A stretch of 64,000 nucleotides of DNA from Diplocarpon mali (taxonomy: Eukaryota > Ascomycota > Leotiomycetes > Helotiales > Drepanopezizaceae): positions 62,001 through 126,000 of the forward strand of contig JAENRP010000070.1 of assembly GCA_024741835.1 (NCBI GenBank), in the 5' to 3' direction. Of the stretch, positions 22,273-33,138 are shown one piece after another. A program made the translations under genes and the position numbers. Each line of letters starts with the position of its first letter. Position 1 is the first letter of the stretch. The notes beneath the pieces were generated by a model. It saw only the letters and a program-made list of their open reading frames with translations. It was not told where the DNA came from and did no database searches.

Positions 22273-25200
22273 CTACCTCCTCGCGTAACCCCTCAACATC
22301 TGATCTCTCAAATCATCTTGGCTGCTCGCATCGAATGCGCCGCCCAAGCGTGGACCACTCCCATAGGCCCCCGCCGCACTTCCATTCCCACTTCTACTGA
22401 CCCCAATGCCCCTCAACAGATCCGGTCCCGCGTCATAACTCCCGCTCATACCTGTGCCCATCGTTCCCGCGGTGCTGCCATAAAGACTGTTACTGCCGGC
22501 GCTTGCGCTAGCTGAGCGAGAATGCGAATTAGAATTAGAATTGGAATTTGGGCCCAGGCCAACCCCGAGACCGTGTCCGAAGCCGCCCGTTGTACCGTAG
22601 GTGTTGTTCATGCCGACGCTGCTGGAGCCGCTGTGGCCGAGCGATTCAAGGGTTGGCAGGTCAATGTATGACGAGTCTGGGAAGTGACTGTAGTGGCTCT
22701 GGTGCGAGGGCTGGGATAGCGAGGGCGGGCGCGCGGTGGTGTAGGTGGGAGAGGGTTGCACGATAGAGTGGGTGCTCGGGGTACGGTAGCTGGGTTCGAC
22801 TGGGGTGACGGCCGGGGATTGTTGCTGCTGCTGCTGTTGGGCAAGATTGTGCGTGCTGGAAGTGCGGTAGTTGGTGCTGGTCTGGGAGAATGATGGAGAA
22901 GGCTGTCCTAGAGTGTGTGGGCTCGCGGTGCGGTAGGTACTTTCCGCCGGAGAGAATTGGGGAGATGCTTGGGCGAGGGTGTGATTGCTAGATGTGCGGT
23001 AGCTGTTCGTGCTGTTCTTGCTCATCTGGGGCGAGGCTTGGTGTCCGGCGTAGAGTTGTGAGGCCTGGTGGGAGGGATACTGACCGTACGGGGTCGATGC
23101 CTGGGTGCCCTGGTTGAAGAATGCGTTGTTGGACGATGGGCGGGTAGCAGTTGACAGCGTCAACTTCTGCTCGTCACGTGGTAGAGTCTGCTGACTTGTT
23201 TGCTGACTTGACTGTGATTTTTGGGGCTGCATCAATTGCTGTTGTTGTAATTGAGGCGTTGGTTGTTGTTGTTGAGGGGGGACGGATTGAGGTTTAGGTT
23301 GCTGGCGAGCTTGTTGCTGCACCTGCTGCTGCGGCTGCTGCGGTTGAGTAGGAGTATGGCTTCGATCATTTTGCTGCTGCTGGAAAAAGGCGTAATGTGC
23401 TTCTAACCCTTCAGCTGGAGGGCGAGCTGCCGGAATTGGCTGATGCGAAGGCGTTTCCTGAGAATCTGGAATCGCGCTCGGTTGAATTGGAGGAGTAGCA
23501 GTACTGACCACAGATGCAGTCTGCGTGCGGGAAGGCGGATCGGTATTCGATGAAGCCTTCGGTTTGCGTTGACGTGGCCGCTTTGCAGGTGGCAATATAG
23601 GAGTTGTGGAAGTCGTATCTACCGACGTCCATTGCAAGGCGTCCTTTGCTACGCCCATAGAAGCCTCTTGGTCGGGGGGGAGGGTCGGAGCGTGTTGTTG
23701 TGGAATTATAGTTTCGTCTGAAAGTTGGGAGGCGGGCGCAGGATTAGGTTTCGGTTTGGCGGGAGCTCGTTTCCTCTTCTGTCCGCTCTCTGGAGCTGTC
23801 TTGGGAGGAAGAATTGGAGATGGATCAACTTTTTGAGCTTGCTGGACATTCTCAGGGCCTTGGTTTCTAAAAGCTTCCAAGACGGCACGCTCTTCCGCAC
23901 TCAACTCATCCGGCGGTTGACCGGCTGCAGGACCAACCTGATTTAGCTGCGAAGCTGCTTGCCATGGACCCGGGAACTGGTTGTTCTGAACAGTCTTAGG
24001 TCCACCAGACTGGGTTTTGGAACTCTGAGGATTGGCTACTGCCGATACTGCTGGACCGGGTGGTACAGCTTTAGCTGTTGACGATTGAACGTCAGGAGAT
24101 TGTGGGTTTGGTCTGCCTGCAATTTGACTATCTGTGCCTCCCGAGGCATTGTCTCCATCCTGCCCACCATCTTTCCCCTTGTTTCTCGAGCCCTTGGGTC
24201 TACCTCGTCTTTTTTTAGCTCCAGAAGCCGTCTCTTCGGCCAGGGTCTTGGCCTGATTTTGGAGAGGAGTATTAGGAATAGGAGCTGAGGCTGGAGCTGG
24301 AGCTGGCGCGGGCGGTTCCGAGCTTTGGTCGGGGGGTTGCTGTTTGTCCTCGGTGAGGAGGACAGGAGTTGGCGTGTTGACCAATGCCAGAGACTGTGGA
24401 AGTCCCCAGGTCGGCGCAGACACTGCTGGGCCATACCCATAGCCATTTCTCGAGTTTGGGGGCTCGCTAGAGCCCATTGCATCCCCAGCAGACACTTCTG
24501 TAATACCCGCGTTCGATAGCCGTCCCTTCTTTGCAGCCTGCCCTTTAGAGATCTCAGGGCTCCGAGCTGTAACATCTGGAAAGATCTCTGCCAGCCAGCC
24601 AATAAACAATGCTCCCGTCTCTCTCGTATTGGCACTCTCCGGGAAAATCCCATCCTCAGGAGGAGGCGCTCCGGGTATTCCCCCAAAGTATGCCACTGCC
24701 TTGCATATTTGATCAACAACCGTGACTGGATTGATGCTCCTCAGCAAAGTGAGTAGGCGAGCTTGTTCGGATTTCGTCTCATCAGGAGCCAGAGGCCTGG
24801 ACCGCTGAGTATCACGCTGCCCCCCGAATGGCGAGCCTCGAATCTGGCCAGCATCCAGCCCGCGTTTCTTGGGTGGGATATATTTGTCTGCCTGTGCCGC
24901 TTTCGCGCGAGAAGCTGTATTCTCGCTCGTCCTGCGCGCCGCAGCATCTCGTTCTGCGGCTATGTCTTTGCCCTGGGCCAGAGTCTCGTGTTTCCTGCCG
25001 GGACTCGACCCCATGTGCATAACGCCAAAATTGCCCTGCTTGTTGTCCGTCTTGCCCTTCAGCTTGCTCGGTACCGGGTTCCTTACTCTGCCATCTTTAT
25101 TGGGCCCGAGGACGCCCTCGATCAGAGCGGTCGTCGATGCTAGCTCAGCAGCCTCAGACGTGCTCAGGTTGAGGTTGGGTGAATTACCCTGGTGCGCATC

Positions 25201-25500
25201 GACCGACAGAGCCATCGGCCGCGAGGAAGCAGACGCTGTCGCTGCTGGTGCTGCTGGTGCTGGTGCTGGTGCTGGCAGATTTTGGTTCTGGCCCGACGAG
25301 GGATGAGGTTGAGCGTGCGCCATCTGATCGGATGGCAGACCCGTGCTGACGCAAGTCTCGATCGTCGCGTTTGGCTCAAAGTCGACGGGGATGTTCGCGC
25401 TTGAGGCTGGAGGCGCACCGCTCACGAACTGAGTCTTCGTACGCGTCTGCGTCTGCGTCACTCGGAATCGGCTCGAAAACGGCGATTTGCCGCCCGTCAC
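22273..25500 (-). CDS. Large Gln/Pro/Ser-rich AT-hook protein
   Basis: This is an uninterrupted frame of about 1075 codons. The conserved core (about residues 253-320) includes NPVTVVDQICKAVAYFGG, then GALFIGWLAEIFPD; I recall such a block from uncharacterised Pezizomycotina proteins but cannot name it. An AT-hook lies near residue 430 (KRRGRPKGSRNKG) and a second basic patch (KRPRQRKPK) near 650, pointing to DNA binding in the nucleus. Residues about 700-800 are polyglutamine-rich, and about 830-905 hold four degenerate repeats of the type YRTxSxHTLxQ. The start is uncertain: position 25500 is a GTG, the frame continues about 12 codons upstream without an ATG, and the first in-frame ATG is at 25323. 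Either an upstream exon exists or translation starts at 25323. Confidence 0.75.
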   Translation of the reverse strand: MTGGKSPFSSRFRVTQTQTRTKTQFVSGAPPASSANIPVDFEPNATIETCVSTGLPSDQMAHAQPHPSSGQNQNLPAPAPAPAAPAATASASSRPMALSVDAHQGNSPNLNLSTSEAAELASTTALIEGVLGPNKDGRVRNPVPSKLKGKTDNKQGNFGVMHMGSSPGRKHETLAQGKDIAAERDAAARRTSENTASRAKAAQADKYIPPKKRGLDAGQIRGSPFGGQRDTQRSRPLAPDETKSEQARLLTLLRSINPVTVVDQICKAVAYFGGIPGAPPPEDGIFPESANTRETGALFIGWLAEIFPDVTARSPEISKGQAAKKGRLSNAGITEVSAGDAMGSSEPPNSRNGYGYGPAVSAPTWGLPQSLALVNTPTPVLLTEDKQQPPDQSSEPPAPAPAPASAPIPNTPLQNQAKTLAEETASGAKKRRGRPKGSRNKGKDGGQDGDNASGGTDSQIAGRPNPQSPDVQSSTAKAVPPGPAVSAVANPQSSKTQSGGPKTVQNNQFPGPWQAASQLNQVGPAAGQPPDELSAEERAVLEAFRNQGPENVQQAQKVDPSPILPPKTAPESGQKRKRAPAKPKPNPAPASQLSDETIIPQQHAPTLPPDQEASMGVAKDALQWTSVDTTSTTPILPPAKRPRQRKPKASSNTDPPSRTQTASVVSTATPPIQPSAIPDSQETPSHQPIPAARPPAEGLEAHYAFFQQQQNDRSHTPTQPQQPQQQVQQQARQQPKPQSVPPQQQQPTPQLQQQQLMQPQKSQSSQQTSQQTLPRDEQKLTLSTATRPSSNNAFFNQGTQASTPYGQYPSHQASQLYAGHQASPQMSKNSTNSYRTSSNHTLAQASPQFSPAESTYRTASPHTLGQPSPSFSQTSTNYRTSSTHNLAQQQQQQQSPAVTPVEPSYRTPSTHSIVQPSPTYTTARPPSLSQPSHQSHYSHFPDSSYIDLPTLESLGHSGSSSVGMNNTYGTTGGFGHGLGVGLGPNSNSNSNSHSRSASASAGSNSLYGSTAGTMGTGMSGSYDAGPDLLRGIGVSRSGNGSAAGAYGSGPRLGGAFDASSQDDLRDQMLRGYARR
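22790..23015 (-). repeat. Coding tandem repeats (YRT-type) in the AT-hook protein
   Basis: Four copies of a degenerate unit of about 22 residues occur in a row, each with Tyr-Arg-Thr followed by Ser-x-His-(Thr/Asn/Ser)-(Leu/Ile) and a Gln, and mostly a Ser-Pro before the next unit. Glutamine runs interrupt the third unit. Confidence 0.65.
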
Positions 25501-26235
25501 AACTCGCCGTCTGTAGCAGTAGCTATCGACGCGGTGAAGTTGCCGTCATCGTGGGCTGCGGGTTGCTGGTGTTGTTGGAACCAAATGCAAAATGCACGCG
25601 GCTGGGCCTAAGCGCAGCACGACAAGGCGCCGCAGCGAGCCAACAGCAGCACTCAAAACACAACTATCACTCACGTAGGTCTGTCAATTAAATCTAAACG
25701 AACATTCAATATCAGATCTGAGTCCACACGGTTAGACCAGATTAGCCGGAAACGCAAAGCCTGGTTTGAGTGTATGAGCACTATGGTGAGCTCGACTAAG
25801 AATGAGGATTCTCGGAAGTCAGAAGTCAAAAGTCAGCGTGTGCATCTGCATCTGCATCTGCATCTACTCTTCAACCCCGGCCATTCCTCGATCAGACCTA
25901 GCAAGCAGGTCGAGTGCGAGGCAAATGTCACGAGCCTTATGTGGTGTGGCGCAGCGTCGGATGGAAATTCAGGAGCTCGCCAGCTAGTCACACATCTCGT
26001 ATCAAGTACATTTTGTCGGTGCAACATGTGTCCTGCGCTCGCCGCAATCGCTTGGTGGAAGACGGCCCAGCGTTCTGCTGCTTGAGCGACTCAACGTCGA
26101 CCAAGTCTCATAAATCCGTGGGAGGCAATCCACCCTCAGTCAAGAGGCCCCACACAGTATGATCGAGCAGGGGCTCGTGTTCCTGACCAGAGTGCCCATG
26201 TTCCCACCCTTCAGTCGGCCAAGTAGCCCCCAGAT

Positions 26236-29200
26236 CTAGGGCCTCACACTCGGCAGAGTCCACAATTCTGGTGTCCAACCCTTCATCCTCAACTTCTTAC
26301 TTCTGGAGCCATAGACTCCTCTATCGGCAGTTCGGAGCACTAGGTCCTTACTGGCAGATGCGAGCTTGTCCACCAAGTCCCGCAAACGCCCGGTCTCCAT
26401 AAAGACATCAAGCAGATCCGAGTTTTCCTCTGCAATCAGTGCAGAGATATCCATACACTCCATGAACCATTGGCGAGAGATATCGTTCCCAGCAAGTTGC
26501 AGTATCGACAGGTATGCCAGCAGCGTCTCCGGCAAATAAGCATCTCTCAGGAGTGCGAAATCCTCCTTGTCCTCCTCTGGCACAAACTGTCAGCGGGATA
26601 CTGGTAGGACCATGATTAGAACTTGCCATTTTGACATGTAAGTAGCCAGCCTTTGAGCAGCGGCTGCACAAAATGCGTTGCTTCGTGGATGAACCCAACG
26701 AGTGCTTTGCGTTGGGGGCTAGCAGATGAAGAAGAGGATTTCCTGAGGAACGCGTCATTAAAGCATAGGCTGAAGGCTTTGAACGAACTCACTCTCTCAT
26801 GAGACCCACTGCACTTGTGCAAGTTTCAATCGCGTCCAAACATTCGATTAGCGACTCAAGCTCTCTGAAGCTCTTTGCTTGCGCAACTAAATATTTCTTG
26901 AGCTGTCTGTTTGCATCGGCGGAGCCATCAAGTACTTCGGTTATGTCTTCCCGGTCCACCGCGTCAAGGCCAGGAACGTCGAAATAGTCTCCAAGGATCG
27001 CGTATGTTTTACTGTGCACTATGTATCGGTAAGGGACAGTTGCGCACAATTTCTTGGCTGCGCTGAGATGCATATGTTCTACCGGATTTGTCAGTCGTCA
27101 ATAGGAGTAAAGAATGCAACCGACTTACTGTAAAATCGCTGGTAAAGCAGTGTGCCAACCTCCAAGGTTTCATCCCACATGCCATCGACAAGCAGGTACC
27201 ATTCTAAACTTCTGATAAGCAGCAGATCTACCCTATCTATTGATTCCTCAGCTCCAATAAAGTCAGGTCGAGCCAAGGCAACCTTCCGTGGTAAGCCCGT
27301 AGAAGAAGGTTGACCACCGAAAAGATTGAAGTCAGAAGCAGGGTATCCTGTGACTAGATCCGGGTAATCTGCTTGCAGAAATCGTGCTTGAAGACTGACG
27401 AAGGTTTGAACGTCGAGACCCAATTCTCTCATCAACTTGATTTGTGTGATCCGCTGCTCGTTATCGGTAACATCGATCAAGTTTCGGCAGAGAATGGCGT
27501 ACTTTCTCTTTCCAGAAAGTTGAGAGCAGTACAGCGGTATCAGCTCTTCCTTACCCGAGAGTCGAAGAAAACTGATATATGCAACAATGACATTCTCGAC
27601 TTCAGTGACCTTGAGTATGCCTCCCAAATCGAGCCCAAGACCCATAAACACCAACAGGACATGAGCTAATACTCTCAAACTATCGTGGTCCTTCAGATTC
27701 ACATATTCTGTGTAGTCCTCATTCTCGGGACTCTGATCACTTGAAGGGAATAGGCTTGACGGCTCGGCTTCATTCGCATATTTGGACAGTGCCAACCCTT
27801 GCTGGTAGATGAAGTTTGGGAAGGTGTCAGCTATGAGGACTCCTTGAAGCATCTTCATAGGTTTCGATGACTCTGATGCCGTCTGAGGCTTGGCCTTCAG
27901 TGTTTCGATCAGCTTGGAGCCTGCAACTCGGGTATCGCCATGAAATTGAATTGCATCGAAAGACTCGAAGTTCAACGTGGCATGAGAGATCTGCTGGACT
28001 GTTTGGAGGTAGTTGTCGAACTGGTTCCTCAATAACGCGTTGTAGTTGGCAAATACAAAATCGTCCCAAGATCTACAGACAACCTCAACGCTCTCAATGT
28101 CGCCGCTCAATATGCCGTAGACAGCCCGTTCATAAGGGTCACCTCCTCCATTGCGAGCAAGAGCAAAGCACATCCGCCTCCAAAGAGCGCTAGATTCGGG
28201 GTTTCCGGAATCAAAGTCTTCGGTAGATCTTTCGTCTGGAAACCCAGACATGCTCACAGCTCTCCATACTTCTGTGCGCTCGTAGCACCATTCTCTGATC
28301 TCGTCTGAGGTCTTTCCTCGTCGCAACATCTCGTAACAACCCAGCCAGATCGCGCGCTCGAAGTACTCATCCTGGTAGTGAAGTCGTCGACCCTGTCTAG
28401 TCATCGCGTCCGGATCGAGCTGAGTAATGAGATCCTCAATTTGAGAAGGTTCCTGCATGGTGCCCAGTCTCTTACCCTTGATATCGTGTTTGGTGTGAAT
28501 CCATCCAGCGGTGATCATCTCGCCTCGATTAGCGCTTAGCTGAAGGTCCTGAACAAGGACGTCGATAGCTTCGCCGGTTTCGTCTGCGCTGTCCTTCAGC
28601 CATTGCAGAACCGTCTTGCGTTCGAGAGCAAGGGCATCCTTGCCGAGGAAATCCTCCCACAAGTCCTGCTCGGCAGAATACTGGTTAATGCTGTGGTGAT
28701 GATGCAGTGCTTTGCCTTGATTGCCTGGCGGAGGAAATCGAAGCTCAACGAGCCGTCGGAGAAGATCCCATGTCTGAGCTTCCTGCTCCCAGCGCTCCAG
28801 GTCCTCTAGCTTCGTCGTCACTGCTTTCGGCGAAGCCTCTTCTTGGTCAGTGTCCCCCATATCCACATCTTCGTCCTCCTGATCCACTTCGAACCCGCGC
28901 ATCTTCTTCCTCCACCGTACGCCGTTTTTCTTGTCGCGTTCTTTTCCGTGCACCCTTCGCAGATCTTCGACAGTGTCGATGGCAACCTCGTGATACAGCT
29001 CGATCAGATCAATCATCATCTCATGCCTGTCCTCGTCTTCTATAGCTCTCTGGGGATTGTACCCATCGAGGACTTCGGCAAATCGCTCAACCTCGCGACC
29101 AACACGGTTTGCTGCTTGACGCAGGGGGTGCAGGATCGCATCTACCTCTTCAAAACTCTGTACAGGTTGCCGCCTGGTATACTCTAGATAGTCTGTCAGC

Positions 29201-29534
29201 CAAGGGCCACCCTGAGTTTGGCAAGTTGGTGCTCAAAAAGCTACTACTGACCCTCTTCGTTTTCGTCCATGTCCGGATCGTAGGATACGGGCGGTTCTAC
29301 GGAAGCTTCTCGTTCAGACTGCGTTTCGGACTGCGCCAAACATTAGTTGAGTGCAGTGCAATGGAATGGGAAGAAGCCTCACTCCTGCGAAGTTCCAGCT
29401 AGTCTCGCGAGATCGCTGTATTGGCCGTTAGCTGGCTTTTGATTATTGAGGATGGGGCTTTATACTTGGACAGGTGGTTTTGGTCGTACCTGGGGAATAG
29501 GTACCAGTGCGTTACTCCGGGTCATAGGAGCCAT
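26236..29534 (-). CDS. NUP84: Nucleoporin Nup84/Nup107
   Basis: There are seven exons: 29490-29534, 29383-29415, 29252-29330, 27129-29183, 26793-27078, 26627-26742 and 26236-26576; the product is 984 residues. The long middle exon carries the Nup84_Nup100-type alpha-solenoid with the block ALWRRMCFALARNGGGDPYE, then RAVYGILSGD. Nup84/Nup107 is a scaffold subunit of the Y-complex of the nuclear pore. Introns are 50-74 bp. The last one (26577-26626) begins with GC (GCAAGT) instead of GT; only this choice, with acceptor GTGCCAG, keeps the phase and joins TCQN to EEDKEDF. The first three coding exons are tiny (15, 11 and 26 codons) and are chosen by phase and splice consensus, so they are less certain than the rest. 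Confidence 0.9.
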
Positions 29535-30994
29535 GATTGCGAGAAACGGTGGTCGGTGATGGATTCTTGCCTCGATAGCAAAGGGTGTCTGTTTGGAAAT
29601 TCAGCTCAGCCAGGAACCGCGTTTAAAAATGTTGCAGCCTCGCGTTCAACAATCAACAAATCAGGCCTCCAGGCATGCTATCACTAAGCGAGCACTAGCG
29701 CGGAGAAGAGATACAAATTCTCCTCTGCACTTCATCAACAAATTTGTTTGACACAATGTTTTTCGACGGTTCCCTTGCCCCAAGGAAGGGAACTGAAGAA
29801 CAGGCGATCTATCATAGAGTCTCGGCTCAAGCCTCCTTCGGAGTAACCATCATTGCTTGTTCTCGCGCTCATGATCGCCCAGAAAAAATTTGGCTCTTCC
29901 TGTTTCCGTTCCCTAACCGTTTGGAGTGAGGAGGAGCAGTAAACTTGGAAAGTTACAGTGACAGACTCTGGATTGCGGTCTGTAGAAGGATCCTGCTGGG
30001 TGAAAGATTTCAACCAAGAACGTTTAAGTGCTCTGTGCATCGAGTTACAATACAGAATTCAGAACAAGCATGGAAGGTATAGAAGTGTATAGAATGATTT
30101 CAGTTCTGTACGGTTGGCTGTCTCGACGTTCCATGTCAACGAGATCCGGACTCTTCGGCCCTCTGCTTTATTTTCAATCTCAGTAGATTCGCCTGTGGAC
30201 AGCTAGTACATGGTGCGTCATCTCCGTTACGCCCATAGAATCTATTGCAACAATCATATAAGGCATCAATTTGGGACCTGCACTTGGCTTCGTTGAACGA
30301 GTTTTTTGCCAAGCAGTCTGAAAATCGTCAGTTGCATTAGCAACCCGTATCGATTGACAGGTGTCACCTTGAATTGCACACTGGAAATCGTAAGCATCGT
30401 GAAAACCAAAACGTTAGAAATGCCATACTGCTCTAAAGTGACACGGTGGATTTGTAGTAAGATCGTCCTTTGAGGCCTGCATGTTTGGGTCAAAAAGCAG
30501 CCACCCGTAATGGTTTGTATCAACAGAAAGCCAGAACAATATGTACCATTACCAGCAACCCCTGCGATTTGGCCTTGTTGTTTGAACTATGGAGAAATGG
30601 ATATCGGGAAATACCAACAGCTATTGCTTGTCAAGACTAAGTTCAATTAAATGTGGCAACTGTGGGAAGAAGAAGCAGGTCATTTTCGAAAATTCCACTC
30701 TAATACTCGTTTCCCCTCGCTTTAGGCGCCCTCACTTTTAGCGCGCAATTCGCGTGGACTGTGAATCTCCCTACCATTATCAACTTCTTCAGCAAAACAA
30801 CAGCCTTCCCCTTTTTCGTCACAACATCAAACGCCCAAACTTGAAAAGTTATTCCTCCACTCTATCTATCAGCGTAAAGTGCGCCCAGACCGCTCTCTTC
30901 AGCTTCCTCTACAACCACTTTACTAATACACGCGATAGCCTCGTTCACGATCGAGTCAAGATATCAACCTCCAGCCTCCAACTCGCGCGTCAAG
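29535..30994. promoter_or_regulatory. Shared upstream region of NUP84 and SUMO
   Basis: This is a 1.46-kb interval between two divergent starts. No gene was recognised in it. Pyrimidine-rich sequence (CCCTACCATTATCAACTTCT) and a CATCAAACGCCCAAAC stretch just upstream of the SUMO start resemble a 5' leader. A 5' UTR intron is possible but not demonstrated. Confidence 0.4.
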
Positions 30995-31371
30995 ATGTCT
31001 GAAAACGGCAGTCCTGGTGCGCCTGAGAAGCCAGAGGTCGGCGCCAGCGAGCATCTCAACATCAAGGTCACCGACAACAACAACGAAGTCTTCTTCAAGA
31101 TCAAGCGGACAACGCAACTGAAGAAGCTCATGGATGCTTTCTGCGAAAGACAGGGCAAGGCATTAACTTCCGTGCGATTCCTGTTTGATGGTAGTCGTGT
31201 CCAGCCCACCGATAGCCCTGAAACGGTATGCCAGTTCTGCTTCCTCTCGAAATAAAGGGCACGCCCGCGCGAAAGTTTGTACAGAGCTGACGTAATAATT
31301 AACAGCTCGATATGGCAGACGGCGACACACTTGAGGTCCATCAGGAGCAGATCGGGGGGTCCGCGATCTAA
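30995..31371 (+). CDS. SMT3: SUMO (ubiquitin-like modifier)
   Basis: There are two exons, 30995-31225 and 31306-31371, with an 80-bp GT-AG intron; the product is 98 residues. After a flexible N-terminus, the ubiquitin-like fold covers about residues 20-95 (HLNIKVTDNNNEVFFKIKRT...). It ends QIGG, the diglycine being residues 94-95, followed by a three-residue tail (Ser-Ala-Ile) that a SUMO protease of the Ulp type must remove. The mature Gly95 is conjugated to target lysines through Aos1/Uba2 and Ubc9. Length and motif spacing match Smt3 of yeast. The gene symbol follows yeast; other fungi use different names. Confidence 0.95.
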
Positions 31372-31886
31372 GCAGCAGAGGCATCAACGGGATGAGCATA
31401 CTGAAGGGTTGGAAGACGACGAGGATGTGGGGATGATTGTTTGCATGTGGGATCTGGTCCCAGGGATATTCTAGGGATTGGGGTTTTTTTTTTTTTTTTG
31501 CAAAGCAGGCGTGCAAGGCGTCTAATCTTTTTGACTTGCATGCTTGTGCTCTGCTCTACAGGGAGATGAGTCTTCAGGCTTTCTTTCCTTGTCCTCGAAG
31601 CTCCAGTCGAAAACAGGTTAAATTTGGGTGTGAGGAGTCAAATGAAGCTTTACGAATTCCTTTCCGATATAAGGCGTCGGCTTTCGTACCTTTTTTGGGG
31701 GGTGAGCAAAGTCGATAGGACATATTGCTTTTCGAGACTCCCGCTACCATCGAAACTTTCCGTGTTAAATGTGTGTACATGTACTAGTCATTACCCAGCG
31801 CCAGCCATGCATCAACATACCCGTTTGCCAAAGCCCCAAGCATAACAAGACATCCACCCGGTCTGCCAATATCCCAACCAGCACCC

Positions 31887-32482
31887 TCAATCCTCCCAAA
31901 TAGCCGCCTTCGCCTTCTCAGCTTCCTCCCTCGCCCTCGCCTCTTTCTCCTTCTCCTCCTTTCTTCTCCGGAGCTCATTCTCCCTAACCGCCCTCTCATA
32001 AGCCCTCCCCTCTTCCGTCTTCTTCGGTGCCTTGACCCCCAACGCCCCCGCGATCATGCGCTTAGCCACCGCATCTGTCTTCTCGGGCCTCACCCCTCCT
32101 CGTTCCCTCTCCCGCTCGCTTTCGCCTCGGCTAGATTCCGCGAAGCCATACGGGTGCACAAACGGCGCGTTGTTATAGTCGTCCGAGGAGGACGGTAAGG
32201 GTGTCGAGGGCGAGATGGGCGTTGGTGGCGGTGCGGAGGGGTGGGATTGTTGGGGTGAGAGGGGGTTCTCGTTCTCAGCTTCGGTCTCGGTCTCGGAGCC
32301 GTCGTCGTCGTCCCAGGACTCCGAGACGGGTCGGGGCTTCTTGGAAGAGCGCGCTGGTTTCGAGGAGGGCGGGTTTATGGAGAGTTTACTGAGGGAGCTG
32401 CTGAGGGCTGCGTGGAGAGATTAGTGAGTGCCGGTTCTTCGAGAACGTAGTTGGATGGAGGGGTACATTGGGATGAGGCCAT
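31887..32482 (-). CDS. Small uncharacterised protein with a charged C-terminal helix
   Basis: There are two exons, 32467-32482 and 31887-32407, with a 59-bp GT-AG intron (donor GTACCC, CTAAT branch site); the product is 178 residues. The first exon is only 16 nt. The N-terminal half is Ser/Pro/Glu-rich with an acidic patch (SWDDDDGSETETEAEN). The C-terminal 65 residues contain AKRMIAGALGVKAPKKTEEG and a long basic/acidic helix ending KAAIWED. I recall similar C-termini from conserved fungal hypothetical proteins; no function is assigned. Its start faces the succinyl-CoA ligase fusion gene 0.65 kb away. Confidence 0.7.
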
Positions 32483-33138
32483 GGTGGATGTGGTGCTGAG
32501 GATGTGGTGCTGAGGATGACGGGCCGTGGGTAGGTAGGGAAGAAAGGTTCTGATACTGATGATTGTCTATGAGGGAAAATAGGCAAGTATAGTAGTGGTG
32601 CTGATGACCTGTACAGTACGAAGCTTGTCCGCAGGGTGGGCTTGGGCTTCACGGATTACGGAGCAGGCGGGGGATCACGGCTGGCTAGCAGCAATTGCTT
32701 GAACCGTTGCGCAACAAAGCATGAATGCCTTGACGAGACAGATACCTCCTATCTCTCATGATGAAAGTCTCCATCCTCCAGTCTCAGAAGTCGAGTCTTG
32801 GATCAGAAACAATACACTTGATAGCGGTATTTCTTGCTCACCTATGATAAACAAGAGCAGATATGCATGGAGAGGGTCTAGACTGTCTGATCTTCCTTGA
32901 ACTTGCCTGCAGTTCCTCTCCCCCAGACCGGCCTCCTCCCCACAAAACATCACGTGTAAATGAAATGGCCATCTTATTCCCGGCTCTGGCCAAGAGCCCC
33001 GATTCATGGTCGAGGTCGATTTCTATTTCTCTTGGTGAATGGGTATTTCTTGTTATTTTCTCGTCTTTTCCTTTCTTAGGCTCTTGTACAAGTCCAACCT
33101 CAATCAAAGACATTGTGTATCTTCTCCACAGGTCAATA

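Noticed and set aside
29744..30040. Frames between NUP84 and SUMO on both strands
   Set aside because: Short overlapping frames on opposite strands without motifs; more likely 5' leader and promoter DNA.
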